Part shown: piece by piece, positions 43,793-57,350 of the stretch
Position numbering within the stretch: position 1 is the first letter of the stretch
How the letters are laid out: every line of letters starts with the position of its first letter
Assembly: GCA_002794785.1 (NCBI GenBank)
Contig: NBBA01000024.1
Coordinates: forward strand, 124,001 to 188,000
DNA: 64,000 bases
Source of the DNA: Coniferiporia sulphurascens
Lineage: Eukaryota; Basidiomycota; Agaricomycetes; Hymenochaetales; Hymenochaetaceae
Reading direction: 5' to 3'
Translations under genes and position numbers: made by a program
Notes under the pieces: generated by a model
Told to the model about the DNA's origin: nothing
Database searches by the model: none
What the model saw: only the letters and a program-made list of their open reading frames with translations

Positions 43793-45122
43793 GGAGGAGT
43801 TGCACAGCAATGAAGAAATGCCAGAGTGACATGGCAAACCACTTTTAGCATGATCGGCATGCCAAAGCAGCTGCTTACCCAAGGTGGACAATGATGCATG
43901 TCATCCTTGTTTCTCCTCACCATTCATGAAGTCTGTGTCCCTCTGAAGGGCCATAAAACAGATGGTGAGTACTCAAAATATTTCATCACTGTCAATTCTA
44001 CTTTTTGGCGCCTTTTTGACTTTTTCACCGGAGTGTGCACTATTGAAGTTCGAGCTCGATGCCGAGACGGCATTGGAGATTGAAATATTTTTCGTAGATT
44101 TTTCATTGCTTGTATGCGCTCGGTTTCCCTCACGCGATTATCTACTGGTTAAACGATATACTTGGATACGGAGTGCATTCTCTCGCGCCGCGAATTTCTG
44201 AATTCCAACATGCACATGGCTGAATGGTCGTCTCTGGGATGAGCTCAAGCGCTGTGTCCATGGGAACACAGGTACTTATCCAAAAAGACCTTTACACGCT
44301 ATGTGGAGAAGCACACTTAGGGAAGTAGCAAGTTTGCTGAGTACAAACCAAGGTATTTTTGTAATTAGAGTACTGTTGTTTGTGTGATGATGTTCACCCA
44401 TTTTCTCTAGACCGGTCTAAAGCCGAAAAAGACGCACCCGTCAAATGTATTACAGGCTTTATCTGCTCAGGAAGCCCTCCGAGGCCTGAGCAGGGCAAAG
44501 CTGTTGACGCCATTGCTGTTATGAAGGGTCAAGGACGTAATTACCATCTACGGTATTCTGAGAAACAGTCTTCCTACGCTGGAGGGATCTGGTCCGGGCA
44601 GCAAGAAACGTGTTGTAACCCTCCGCAAGTCACCCTAGTGTACGGGAATGTGAGTGTACGTAGGCGTGCAGGAAACGCGCCAATACCAATCCACCGCGCG
44701 CTCATGGGGAACCCTCACTGTTCTCTGTCTTGTAATCGGGTGGAGGGAGAGGGAGATGTGCACGTGCATGGGCAGCAACCTTTTTTCCACTAATTCCATT
44801 ACTAACAATGATTGGATCGGTTGAATTTTTTTCTTAATACCCATTCTAATACCATTACAGGTTTTGTGTATTCGATCCTTAATGGATCGGATCCTTTTAT
44901 TCCTTTTTTTCTTACCCTTTTTCTAATGCCATTACGAAAAATCCTGTATTGTGGATTTGTCGTCTATGGATTGGATCACAAAGGGATTGGATCAGTTCAT
45001 TAGCACCTTTCTTATTGTGGTTGCCAATGCCACTACAAATATGTATATGCCTCTTGTTAATGCTAGGATCGGATCTTTCTATTTAATAGACATAAGGCCA
45101 ATCGGTTCCCATGTGGTGCCTG
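43793..45122. other. Repeat-rich spacer
   Basis: No gene supported. 44,796-45,090 is a GGATC-rich repeat matching 33.06-33.31 kb in inverted orientation. The frame at 44380-44793 has no recognisable features. Confidence 0.45.
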
Positions 45123-48100
45123 AAGATGTATATATCCCCTTTTTTTTCTGCCCTGGTTGTAAGTTTTGGACTTGTCAATATTTTAACTCAAGACATGCTC
45201 TTTTTTACGAACTGAGTCTGTGTCAGCACCAGCACTCATACTTTGGAGGATCAGTGGTCTTTTGACAGTTGGTAGACTAGTAAAGTACAAAAAAAAGTAT
45301 TACCGCATCTGCTAAACAATAGCGGGAGATGTGCACAACATAACGTAACAATTCTGTCGTGCGTACGTTAGAGCAGAACAAGATTGGGTCCTTGCAAACG
45401 GGTTCCTCAGCCAATACTAATATAATAATGGCAGTCCAATATTTATAATTTAATAGTACATGAAGAACCGGGGAGCGCACAGTCATATAAATGATGGAAG
45501 AGCGGGGTAAGTAGTTTGAACTGCATCCTTAAGCGCGAAAGGAGTGGGAGCATAGACAAACGCCTATACCATAGCGTCCTTTGGGTTTCTGGCAATATCC
45601 ACAAGAAGATGGGCACATCGCTATAGACTTGTAGACCACAGCTCTGTACCCTCCGGCTTTATCTTAAATCGCTTTCGCAGCCGTAACATAAAGCGAGCAT
45701 ACAAAATGCTGTGCAGCATTGCTTGTATCCTGGAAATGCGATGTTAGAAAATTAAAACCCATGATTCCACTATTCTGGTCTGGGATAGCGTACGTCATGG
45801 TAACCGTCCGCATGGACCCCTAAGAGCGAGCGTCAGAAGGGCCTCCGAACGGAATCGTATCAACAAGATTACTTACGTTCAATAGGAATATGGCAGCCAT
45901 ATTACCGGTCGAAAGTACTGTGCACAAGGCTCTTAATCTAAAAAATAGTGGTTAATAACGTAAAGCTGCTTACGAACAACACAGATGTAGTAAATAACGC
46001 CTTCAATTAAATACAGAGATTAGTCCATGTCGGGTGAGAAGAGAGAGCATACCATCTCTAATCAGCATCCGTAATGTCCTTGAAAATGACGTATAGTCTA
46101 CAGGAAGTTAGCCACTCCACCGATAAACGTCCAAGGCTATCAAGCTCACTTGAGCGTAATGCCTTCAGTACAATAAGCGCGAGTGTCACTGTGATGCATG
46201 TAAGGTCACAGTCAATCCATAATACGGTGGATTAGGGAGGACGGCCACACACGGGTTTCGTTGAAGAGGATGATACAAAACCAAATCCAGATTCCGTTTG
46301 TCTCCAATGAAACGGTGCAACCACCATTACCGTACAGTCCACGTAATGTCTCTGATAGCCGAGTTAATATCCAGACTCAGCTAGCAAAATAAAGCAACCG
46401 CACCGGCACCGGCCTTTTCTACTGCCACCACTACAAGATAAAATAATGCCGTTGACCCAGACTGTAAAATTATTAGCTGTTCCCGTCACCTGAAATTACG
46501 AGACCTCATACATACCACGTAAACTAGTGCGAGGAGGACGAATACAGCCCTACTGAAGCCCCATATGGCGTACACTCTTATACATAGAGCGACTGAATGC
46601 TACTATTGCCTCATATTCATTGAGAAACGAATTCTGACCACTTACACTCGCCAATCAGAATAATTATGACTTCCGACACTTGAACCGGTTAGATCACTTG
46701 TTAGTAACATTGCCGTGCGTGGATGTATAATGGTCACTGACATGAAGTTGCAACAAACGCCCCTTTGCACAGCTACGATGTGCTAAGCATATAACAAAAC
46801 CAGAAAGAGTAGCTGTCTCACTTCGTTACTAGTGCCTATAAAAAGCACTGGGAAAGGGAGAATGAAAAAACTGTTGAGCTAATATATATCAATTACTCAC
46901 GATATACCTCCAGGAATGTAGACACGAACGCCGCCACGCGATTCAGGAAGTAAAGGAGATTCACAAGCGAAAATCTTGAAGACCAAACGAGTCGTATCTA
47001 AACACGGAATGAGCTGGTGCGAGCACTTGAAAGGAAAGAGTAGAATATCACACCTCATTCCCCAGAGTCAACATGTAGTCGTAGGTCTACGCAAGAATTA
47101 GTCCAGTTATAACCAGAGGCGATGAGGACTTTACCAGACACGTCAAGGCCGAGACTTCATGGTACACATGTAAGTTACTGCATCGGCCTCAAAGGTTTCG
47201 GTGTGTACTAACCTGCAGTGTACTTGCGGCCGCGCTACAATGAGCAGAACTCGATGCGCGCGCAGAGTATATGACTTACCCTAAAGGTGTAATTTTCATG
47301 TACAGAAGAGTCCAGGGACCGCCCGGTAAAATCGATACCACGTTTAATTTCATCTAGTCCATGTAGCGGAGGGTGTGTGGACATGGCGCGATGTGGATAT
47401 CGAGACTTACTGACGGAAGATTGTACCTTCGCTGCGTACTGGTGTGCTATTAAATAGTAATTGGGTCAATTAAAGTGGTATCAGATCCGGAGCATCGACT
47501 GATAGGCAGAGGGTTCTGCAAGAAAAATTCCCGATGCCTAGAATGAGTCGATGACCCTACTGAGTTCAAGCTTGTAGCTCGTAGCCACTCTCTTCTTTGA
47601 GCCGAAGGCCGAACCAATGGTGTTCAGTCATCGTGGGAAATTAGATCCCGCCGAATCTTGATCAGGATTGTGGGATGATCTTATTTGATGGGCGAAACAT
47701 TAGTCATTATGCATAAATGGGAATGTATGTCACTGACTCGGAACGACATTGGTGCCGCACTGCCGCTACCAGATGAAATATAATTGACATACGCCGCAGC
47801 CTTTCTAACCGGGAAATTCATCAGAAAATCTCAGGTGCGACTCCACCGGGATCGAGGGATCCACCAAAACGCACAACCATTGTGCTGCGACCTGTATCAT
47901 TGCTATGGGTCTAAACTCTACTCACCTTAGCACTGGTAGTATAACTTCCAGTGCATTGAAGTGTGGCCCGCAACCTTCGAAGCTCCTAAATGTGCAGTCA
48001 TGTTAGACTGTAAACGGAAGCCTGAGATTTTAGACAGCAGCACCTGATGAATATATTGACACGTAGTCTGACAGTAATCATACGAGTCACGGGAGGCGAA

Positions 48101-48270
48101 ATGTACTGATCCATTCGTTGACAGCACTGAGAGGCAGGACTTTTTCGTGCCACAGGATGATCGCATTGCTAAATTCATACTTAGTACATCGTGGCTCTAA
48201 TTTTGTTCGGAGCTTCATTTTAAGCTTAAGCAGCACTGTCGTGCCGGTAAAGCTCATATGAGATACATAC
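45123..48270 (-). repeat. Repeat unit D of the DUF6533-like family
   Basis: Aligns with 24.57-27.2, 28.9-31.8 and 60.8-63.4 kb, gene body plus upstream flank. Confidence 0.7.
45621..47384 (-). CDS. DUF6533-like seven-helix membrane protein, copy D
   Basis: Same exon series as copies B and F. It starts MSTHPPLHGLDEIKRGIDFT at 47384 and ends in a charged tail (FKIKPEGTELWSTSL) with stop at 45621-45623. The DUF6533 core is present (TYDYMLTLGNE, IRLVWSSRFSLVNLLYFLNR), but Asn replaces the Asp found in copies B and F in the GDE/EDE motif. Splice sites checked around exons 1-5 are intact. Function unknown; membrane location follows from its hydrophobic helices. The final splice was not settled. 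Confidence 0.5.
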
Positions 48271-48279
48271 TGTATATGC

Positions 48280-48800
48280 CAGTCAGATTACCGGCTGAAA
48301 GTATATTTGCAAGAATGCGGACACGAAACTAGTCGTGCGACTCAGGTAGTAAATACAATTAACAAGCGAGAATCTGAATGACCAAACAAGTTGTATCTGG
48401 AAATGGCCGGGATTAACTTGAAAATGATTCGAGAATTTGAAAGAAAGGGGTAGAGTATCGTACCTCATCCTCTAAGGTTAACATGTAATCGTATACCTAC
48501 GCGTATATTAAGATAGAATCAACTGAAGGTAGTGAGTAGTTTACCAGACACGTCAGTGCCGAGACTTTGTACTGTTAGTTGCTAAATTCGCTTTCTACAG
48601 ATTTAGACGTGAACTGATCTGCGGTGTACTTGCGCTGTCGCAGTAATGAGGAGAAACTCGGTACGCGTGCAGAATATACGACTTACCTTAAAGACGTGAT
48701 TTTCATACACAAAAGAGTCTAGGAACTGCATGAGAGAGTCTAGATCAAGTTTAACTTCATATGGTCCATGGAGCGGGTGGACAGGAGGGAGTATGGACAT
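48280..48800 (-). pseudogene. 5'-terminal fragment of a DUF6533-like copy (E)
   Basis: Exon 1 is intact (MSILPPVHPLHGPYEVKLDL, ATG at 48800), and the DUF6533 core (FSLVNCIYYLSRTTSFVSAF) is present. At about 48,290 the sequence jumps to other family sequence, so all later exons are gone. Confidence 0.65.
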
Positions 48801-49689
48801 TCGTGGCGTGAGTCTTGAGGCCTGCTGATGGAAGTTTGTGCCCTCGGTACATGCTGGAGTACTCTTTAAATATAAATCTGGAAGCGGTCAAATACAATGG
48901 TGTAAGGCCCGTCAACGCCGGGAAGATCATAATACCTTACCCCTCCCTTTTACTTTAACATCATGTCGAACGGAATGAGGTCCAGGTTCATCGCACCTGA
49001 AGGACAAACGAAGGCGCCTAGCTAGTCGGTCTTGACGTAGGGCATGTCTTAGCTTACATCAGTGTCGCCCTTTCGGAAACCCATAGAATTAGTTCAACCG
49101 AGGTCAGCGCGGCATTAAGCCCCTAGAAGTATTACATTGTCTCACTTTATGTACAAGGCGTTTCGACATCCAAATGTGCATAGCATTGGCATCCATGTAA
49201 AAATACATGTATGTGGGGAGGGCACATAGAGTGGAGAGGCGAAGCTAATCAGCTTTATCCTAGGCTGAGCAAGGGACCGTAAAAACGGTTTTCTTTGAGG
49301 CTGGCTTTATTAAGACACAGGATAGCAGAAACGATGAGTACAGCAGAGCAATTAGCAAGCAGCGTGGAATCAGCTAATGGACATCGGAGACAAGCGGTGT
49401 CACTTCGCGCGTCCTTCCCCCAACTGATTGATGTAGACAGGGTGTGAGCGTGCGCCTCGAAACATGATTGGATATATCCACAGAAAAGCCTGGGCGAGCT
49501 CTTTTCTCGCGGCGCGTATAACAATTCATCATCTCAAAAGGGTGCATGCATACCCTGATCCTAGGTACCGCCGCCTCTTCGGCGTGGCGCATCCCTGCAG
49601 AAACCCAAACATATTTCCAAGCACTGCTTCCCGAGAAGTACAAGACTCGAGGCCCAAGTTACAATTGATGCTCGCAGACTCAATTTAGG
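48801..49689. other. Flank of copy E and spacer
   Basis: 48.8-49.18 kb repeats the upstream flank of copies A and C. 49.2-49.69 kb holds short minus-strand frames with a hydrophobic stretch that I could not place. Confidence 0.4.
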
Positions 49690-52600
49690 TGAGCAACAAG
49701 TATCGATAGGAACGTCGAATTTCCGTAAATACGAATGTAGGATGCGTGTTCCTTCCCCAGTGTAGAGGATAGAAGAAATGTGTCTCGCAGTCCGTTAAGT
49801 CTGACGCTGTGCTGTGCTGCGAATTCAGGTTTGCAGATACTTACTGTAAGAAGAAGAAAAAAGGGAAAACGCTCGCAGCTAAGGTGCGTCGTTGGCGTCC
49901 GGTAAATCCCGCAATATTAGCCGCTTGAAAAATTTGCGGCCTGCCAGTGGCGAACTTCAATGTCCAAGTCTTCATCAGTTTCTCGTGCTAGGCTGCTCGT
50001 CCATACCCGATAAATGATCGATTCAGAGAAACTCGGACCGGACGTTAGAAATCGTGACCCGTCCGTCCTATTTAATCACCGTAACCGCCGACTCCGAAAT
50101 CAGTGTGGACTCCGGAAACTCTCTGCACAAGTTATTCTTCCTCAAACTAATATCCACATATTTCGCTATATCGATCGAGTTCAATTGACATCCTCCGCTT
50201 CTGCCTTTGAGGACGTTGATCAGATATCACGACGGCTCACATGAAGACGGGGAGAATACAAATTGCGGAAGGTCACTGTTTTGCCTTCTTCTTTGACCCA
50301 TCATCATCCCATCTGGTCCTCAGGCTCTTCCGGCCTCCGTCTCGGAGCTGAGGAGTACCCGTACGTCTTCAACGGTGCCCTTTCTTAGCTTTGGCATGCA
50401 TAACCTCCTAGGCCGTCCGGAACTTTTACAACCGATCGAATCGCGGAATGCCCGAATGTTGTCGGGAAACGACTTCCTTCATTTTATTCGACGGAACAAT
50501 AACAATTGTGTTACAAGTTACGAGCAGGAGTAGAGCAAAAATGCAAAGCACAGACGGATGGGACGGCCAAATGCCTATAAATAAAAGGTCTGAATGAAAT
50601 GATGAATGGTGAAGAAAGAACTATCCGAGCTATGCGCTAACCAGACAAAGAATTGCGACGGTCCGAGGGCCTGTAAGTTATACGTCCAATACGAACGTAG
50701 AGGAATGCTGAGGCTGAAGCAGCGATTGCTAGGAATCATATCCCAATCGAGTCCTTCAACGGATTAGCGGCGATAGATTCTCCCATTGAACAATGTCGTT
50801 TCACTGCGACGCAACGGCCTGTGATGGTTATTAGCCGCACCTTGCGCGGGTCCTTGCCCTTGTGGTTGCTGTTGATTAAGGATGTTGTGAATCAGACCAT
50901 GAAGCTCTGGCGGAAATACGGCGAAATGAGCGGGGAGCTGCGGGGCTGCCACAGCTGGCGGTGCTGCAGCTTCTGCCTCAGCAGGCGCCAGAACTGCGAC
51001 CTCAGGTACCGCAGGCACTTCTGGAGCCTGAGCTTCAACCTCGGGGATCTCAAGGGCAGGAACTACAGGTTCAGCGACGTCAACTTCAGGCTCAGCGGCC
51101 TGAACCTCAACCACAGGGACAATGGGCGCGACTTCGTCTTCTTCAGGTGCAACAGAAGCACCGGGAGATGCAGCAGCTTCGAGCTCCGCGTCCGCATCCT
51201 CGCCGGCAGATGGCCCCGGGAGCTGTTCGACCATAACATTAGGCGATGTCGCAACTGGGCCTTCCTCAGGAGAGTGTGTGTGCTTGGTGCGCACCCTCGG
51301 TGGGGCGTCCTCAGGTGAGTCGTCGTCCTCGGAATCTTGTCGCGCCCTTTTACCATCCCGCTTCGGCTGGTACTCTCTTTCCTCCTCTACCGTTTCTTCT
51401 TTCGCGGGGGTGGCGGGGGCTGTCTTTGGTTGTTTCCGAGTACGAGTACGAGGAGCGAGAGCCTCTGTGGAGGCGAGTTTTCCCCGCCTCAGCCTACGCA
51501 CGCCGTCCGGAACCACCAAGGGTGGAGGAGTGATGCTGGGCTCGACTGTAGGTTGAGCTCCGCGACCACGTCTTCGAGAAGGGCCCGCAGTATTAGCGAC
51601 ATTGTCGCTAGTGGCCTTCTTGGTCTTTTGACCACGTCCCGTACGTTTGTTGGCGGTATTGGAAGGGAGAGGGGGAGTCGGCTCGATGGCACGTCCCTTT
51701 CCTTTGGTTTGGCGGAAGGTGGCGGCGGCGGCAGCAGCTTTCTCTGCCCTGACTACGGCACGCGTGCGTGGTCGGGATAATTCAGGAGGAGAGACGACGG
51801 CTTCCCCTACGTTGCTCGTAGTGGGCAGATCAGGAGTTTCGGTTTCGTCTGAAAAACCGGAGTCTGTGGCCTTCTCCTTTCCTTTGCCCTTATTCTTGCC
51901 ATTGCCTTTGCGCTTCTTTGAGCCAGCGGCCTGTCCGGATTTGTTTGATTTTGTTTTGCGACTACGAGGTGCTTCCTTCTTGGTCTCTCGACTCCCTACA
52001 GCGTCGAGGATGTTTACATCTTGTTCGTTGTCGACTGTACGGCCAAGGAGTGCATTAGGGAGGGACCGCTCGAAGGTATATCGTATGCTTACCTTCACTC
52101 TCCTCGTCATCGATCGCAAGATAAGGACCATTCCTCACCTCGGCCGAGCTGCCTGTGGCATAACTTGCGGGCTCGAAGTTTTCTATGGAATTGTGTGATT
52201 TAAGAGCACCGTTGCTCTCCGAAACGACGTTCTGTGCGTCGGTGAATGCAACGGCGCCTTCGTCCACCACTTCATAGACAACGTCGCCTCCGGACGTGTC
52301 ACGAGCGTGGACTGTAGTGTGTGTGGCAATGTCATTGGCTTCGAGGGCATTCTCAGTTGGGTTGGTTGGGTTGCCAGTATGGTGGTTATGGTGCGCAGCA
52401 GCTCGTCCCAAGGCAGACGTTGCGCGAGTTCTAGCTGGCATATTGATCCACTGATTGTTTTGAAGCAGGGAAGAGCAAGTAGAGGTAGTAATGCAGGTGT
52501 AGCCTCGAGAAAGACTCGAGGGACAGGAGGGACGTGGGACTGTGGAAGGGGATGTTGGAGTTCAAGACGAAAATGCCACTAACCACTACACTGGTTGTGG

Positions 52601-53060
52601 TTGGTTGGTTAGTTTGATTTTTTTCGAACCACGAAAAGCCACGGGCGCCTCGTGTTTCCGGCTATTTGCGGGTGGTAGCCGCTAAGGGTTCGTACATTCT
52701 TATCTTTTATTTGTTTTCGTTTATACTTATTATTTTTTCTGTCTAGCCATGTCCGTGCACGAAAACCGATACAAGGGCTCAGGGTCATCGACGGACCCGG
52801 TTTCGAGTCACTTGTCGTGTGCCGAGCTCTCTGGGCTGAAGACATGCCCCCCGCTCCTAACAAGACGAAGAGCAGCGACGACAGAGGAGAGGACACTGAA
52901 GGGGTAAAATTCGGCAGCGCACATTTTTGTTTTCCTCGTGGGGATACAGCGAGTAAGGCAGATGGGTAGGGAATCAGATTAACGGCTACCGTGTAAACCT
53001 TATCAGAGAAATGATCAGTGCCCGTGTTCTAAGTCTTCCAAACGCTTCTCTGTTCCTAGT
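49690..53060 (-). repeat. Tandem duplication, unit 1 (about 3.4 kb)
   Basis: Matches 53,975-57,350 in the same orientation along its length, including both gene flanks (for example ATCGATAGG at the left end). Confidence 0.8.
50764..52441 (-). CDS. Disordered basic/acidic nuclear-type protein, paralogue 1
   Basis: Family not recognised. Two exons, 52093-52441 and 50764-52034, with a 58-base intron (GTAAGC..ACAG), give 539 residues. The N-terminal 115 residues are polar. A Lys/Arg-rich stretch (KKRKGNGKNKGKGKEK) looks like a nuclear localisation signal and is followed by RTRAVVRAEKAAAAAA and RGRGAQP basic patches. The second half is acidic, with Pro/Glu/Val/Ala repeats (PEVEAQAPEVPAVPEV), then a conserved C-terminal block (PAHFAVFPPELHGLIHNIL) and a Gln/Arg tail. 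Mostly disordered; a chromatin or scaffold role is only a guess. A near copy lies at 54960-56649. Confidence 0.8.
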
Positions 53061-53974
53061 ACTCGTACACGTAAGTCCACAGATATGGATATTGGTTCAT
53101 CGGTATATTTTCCAACCCCTAGCAAAGGCTGCCGTTGAAATGGCCCAAGGACCATGCCCAAGCGCACCTGGGCAACAGTTACTTCATCCAAGTCGACTTA
53201 GATGCTCATGTTAGTTAGAAGCTAGCGTAAGTGTCCACAGGTTTTCGTTTTATTCCCATTCGACTTGAAGGGTCTTGTCAGCATAGCAGGGAGGTCGGTC
53301 CTTACTCGAGCAATTTCAATGCAGTACAGTATGTTGTAGTGCTTGCGTAGGGAATTAAGTGAACATCTTTACGTATGTGCATTCTCGGGACGGATGTGAA
53401 GCTGTATCGGTTTGCGCGCTTTGCGTTTCCCTTTGTACATTTTCAGGAAAATATTATAGAAATCGTACATATAAATTTTCATTCGGAAACACAGCGGTAT
53501 TACTAGTGATAGATGATAGTGACACTCCTTCGCCCTCCTACTGGTACTTGCTCGCTCCCGAGTCTCTGAGGCTCTTTTCCTAAACCACAAGGGAACAAAT
53601 AGAACAACAACAAAAGGTGGTAGTACCGTGTATATGCATCTCTGTGTTTTTTGGTAAACTTGATGCCGTGGTCCATCCATCTCGGACCCCAGGCAAATTG
53701 AATCACGACGAAATTGGAACTCTCCCATCCCGATTGGACTCGAAAATACCGAGAATCGAGTTGAGTCACTAATGGCTGGATCGAACGCTGCGAAACAGTT
53801 GGACAGTTAGTCCATCAAGAGTCAAGACGATTCCATAAAGTATCATACAAAATCATGATACATGTATATACACAGAGCCTCGACTGTTCTTAATTTCTTT
53901 CTGACCTTTTCTTCCAACCGGTACAGTACACAGTACTTTTATGTTAATCCAGACCTGGCCGACAAAAGTCTGGA
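53061..53974. other. Spacer between duplicated units
   Basis: Unique sequence, about 0.9 kb; no gene supported. Confidence 0.4.
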
Positions 53975-56900
53975 GAAACAAATATCGATAGGCGAACATT
54001 GAATCCCGTAAATACGGATGTAGGAAGCGTATCCTTTCCCCATTTCAGAAAACAGGAGGAAAGTGACCCACACGTAGCGGCGTCGGTGTCTACATTCGGT
54101 AAATTCCGAAATAACTGAAAACTTTGCAGCCTGGCGCCGCGCCACTGCGTACTTAAACAAAGAGACCATTTCCCCGACGCCCGCCATCTCGTCTTCTCGT
54201 CAATACTTGATCAATTATTGGATCAATCCAGAGAAACTTGGGCCGGACGTCACGAAGCCGCGCCGTCCTTTATATTTCTCCATTTTTTAAAAATCATCGT
54301 AGCCGACTCCAAAATCGGTGTGGACTCCGGAAACTCTCTGCACAGACCTTCAAGCCAATATACACATTTTTCCCCATATCGATCGAGTCCTCTGCTTCTG
54401 CTTTTGTGGACCTTGATCAGACATCGTGGCGGCTCATGCGGAGAGGGGTACAAATTGCGGAAAGTCGCGATTTTGCCCTTTCACAACCTCTTCTCTGACC
54501 ATTATCATCCCCTTTGACTGTCTGGCTCCTCCTGCCTCTGTCTTGGTGCATAGGAGTACTTGTTCGTTCTCAGCAGTCTCCATTTCTTACCTTCGGCCAG
54601 TATACCTCTCCTAGGCCCTCCGGGGACTCTTACGGCCGATCGAACCCGGGATGGCTGAATGTTGTCGAGAAACGACTTTCTTCATTTTTATTCGATGGAA
54701 CAATAACAATTGTGTTACAAGCAACGAGCACAAGAGAAACCAGAACGGAAAGCACAGGCGGATGAAGTGCCAAATGTCTATAAATAATGGTCTGAATGAA
54801 ATGGTGGAGAGAAAGCTGTTCGAGCGATGGATTGATCAAGGCCGGGAATTGTGACGATCTGAGAATCTGTAAGTTATACATCCAATACGGATGTGAAGGG
54901 ATGCTGAAGCTGAAGCAGCGGCTATTAGGAATCATATCCGAATCGAGTCTTTCAACGGATTAACGGCGATAGATTCTCCCATTGAACAGTGTCGTTTCAC
55001 TACGGCGTAACGGCCTATGGTGGTTATTAGCCGCACCTTGTGCCGGTCCTTGCCCTTGTGGTTGCTGTTGCTGTTGATTAAGGATGTTGTGAATCAGACC
55101 ATGAAGCTCTGGCGGAAATACGGCGAAATGAGCGGGAAGCTGCGGGGCTACCACAACTGGTGGCGCTGCAGCTTCCACTTCAGCAGGAGCCGGAGCTGCG
55201 ACCTCAGGGACTGCGGGCACTTCTGGAGCCTGAACCTCGACCTCGGGGATCTCAGGAGCAGGAACTACAGGTTCAGCGACGTCAACTTCAGGTTCAGCAG
55301 CCTCAGCCTCAACCACAGGGACAATGGACGCGACTTCGTCTTCTTCAGGTACAACAGGAGCAACGGGGGATGCAGCATCTTCGAGCTCCGCGTCCGCATT
55401 CTCGTCGGCAGATGGCTCTGGGAGCTGTTCGGCTGTAACATTAGACGATGTTGCAACTGGGCCTTTCGCAGGATTGTGCGTGAGCTTGGTGCGCACCCTC
55501 GGTGGGGCATCGTCAGGTGAGTCGTCATCCTCGAAATCTTGCCGTGTCCTCTTGTTATCCCGGTTCTGCCGTTCCGCGTTTTCCTCCTCCACCTTTTCCT
55601 CTTCCACGGTGGGGGTGGTGGCTGTCCTTTGTTGCCTCCGAGTACGAGTACGAGGAGCGGGAGTCTCTGCGGAGACGAGCTTTCCCCGTCTCAGCTTACG
55701 TGCCCTGTCTGGAACCACCAGTGATAGAGTCGGGTTACTGGGCTCAACTGCAGGTTGAGCTCCGCGACCACGTGTTCGGGAAGGGCCCGCACTATTAGCG
55801 ACATTGTCGCTAGTGGCCTTCTTGTTCTTTTGGCCACGTCCCGTATGCTTTTTGACGGCGTTGGAAGGGAGAAGGGGAGTCTGTTCAACGGCACGTCCCT
55901 TGCCCTTGGTTTGACGGGAGGCGGCTCCGGCAGCAGCAGCTTGCTCTGCCTTTACTACGGCGCGTGTGCGGGGTCGGGTTCGGGACAATTCAAGAGGGGA
56001 GACCACAGCTTCCTCTACGCTGCTCGTAGTGGCCAGACCAGGAGTTTCGGTTTCGTCCGAAGGGCCGGAGTCCGTATCCTTCTCCTTTCCTTTGCCTTTA
56101 TTCTTGCCACCGTCTTTGCGCTTCTTCGGGCCAGTGGCCTTTCTGGTTTTGTTTTGTTTTGTCTTGCGACTACGAGGTGCTTCTTTCTTGGTCTGTCGAC
56201 TTTCTACGCTAGCGAGGACGTCTGCTTCAGGCCCGTCATCGACTATATGGTCAAGAAGTGCGTTAGGGAGGGACCACTCGAAGGCATATTGCATACTTAC
56301 CTCCACTCTCCTCATCATCGATTCCAGGATAAAGACTATTCCTAACCTCGGCCGAGCTGCCTGTGGCATAACTTGCGGACTCGAGATTTTCTATGACGTT
56401 GTGTGATTGGAGAGCACCGTTGCTCTCAGAAACGACGTTCTGTGCGTCGTCGAGTGCAACGGCTCCTTCGTCCGCCGCTTCATAGACAACGTCGTTTTCA
56501 GACGTGTCACGAGCGTGGACTGCAGTGTGTGTGGTAGTACCGTTGACTGCGAGGGCATTCGCAATTGGGTTGGCTGGATTGCTAGTATGGTGGTTACGGG
56601 GCGCAGAAGCCCGTCCCAAAGCAGTCGCTGCACGGGTTCTAGCTGGCATACCGATCTACTGATGACTTTCAAGCAGAGAGGAGCAAGTAGAGGTAGTAAT
56701 GCAGATGCAACCTCGATTAAGAGAGGACGGGGGGACGTAGGACGGTGGGAGGGGATGGTTGGAGTTCAAGACGAAAAGGCCACCGACCACTCCTTTACGT
56801 GGTTGGACGGGTGGTTGGTTGGTTTGATTTTTTTCAAACCACGAAAAAGCCACGGGCGCCTCGTGTTCCCCGGCTATTCGCGGGTGGTAGCCGCTAAGGG

Positions 56901-57350
56901 TTTGAACGTTTGTTTTCACTTCTTTATACTTATTTTTTTCCCCGTCCAGCCACGTCCGTGCACGGAAACCGACACAAAGGCTCAGGGTCACCGACGGACC
57001 CGGTATCGATTCACCCGTCGCGCTAAGCTCTCTCGTCTGAAAACAAGTTCTGACTAACCGTCACCCCCTTTCTCTCTCAAATAAAAAAGGGGAGCGAAGA
57101 GCAGCGACGACAACCGAAGGGCATCAAAACTCCGAATATCGCCAAATTCTTTTTTTCCCCGAGGGGATACGGTGAGTGAGGCCCGTAGAGAGACGAATGG
57201 GGAAAATCAGATTAGCGGCTGACCGTCACGGTGTACAAAAAAAAAAACTCTTATCAGATAAGCAATCAGCGGGCCCTTGATCATGACTCGCGCCTTGCGC
57301 TCACGTTCTGAGCCCCCGCGCCTGAGCGCCTGAGCGCCTCTCTATTCCTA
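53975..57350 (-). repeat. Tandem duplication, unit 2
   Basis: Second copy of the unit at 49,690-53,060. It carries a clean six-base insertion (TCACGG, near 57,227) relative to unit 1. Confidence 0.8.
54960..56649 (-). CDS. Disordered basic/acidic nuclear-type protein, paralogue 2
   Basis: Two exons, 56301-56649 and 54960-56242, with the same intron position and phase as paralogue 1; 543 residues. It shares the NLS-like KKRKDGGKNKGKGKEK, the Pro/Glu/Val repeats and the C-terminal PAHFAVFPPELHGLIHNIL block, which is nearly unchanged. The middle differs by many substitutions and small in-frame indels. Both copies are open, so both may be expressed. The preserved C-terminal block is the best candidate for a binding site. 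Confidence 0.8.

Noticed and set aside
44220..44350. Possible transposase C-terminus (WDELKRCVHG-like words)
   Set aside because: Only one short stretch, with no DDE residues or inverted repeats around it.
44380..44793. 137-codon plus-strand frame
   Set aside because: No family signal, no splice context, and it lies in repeat-rich sequence.
50821..52198. Several plus-strand frames over the disordered-protein gene
   Set aside because: Antisense shadows of GC-rich repetitive coding sequence; the same shadows recur in the second copy.
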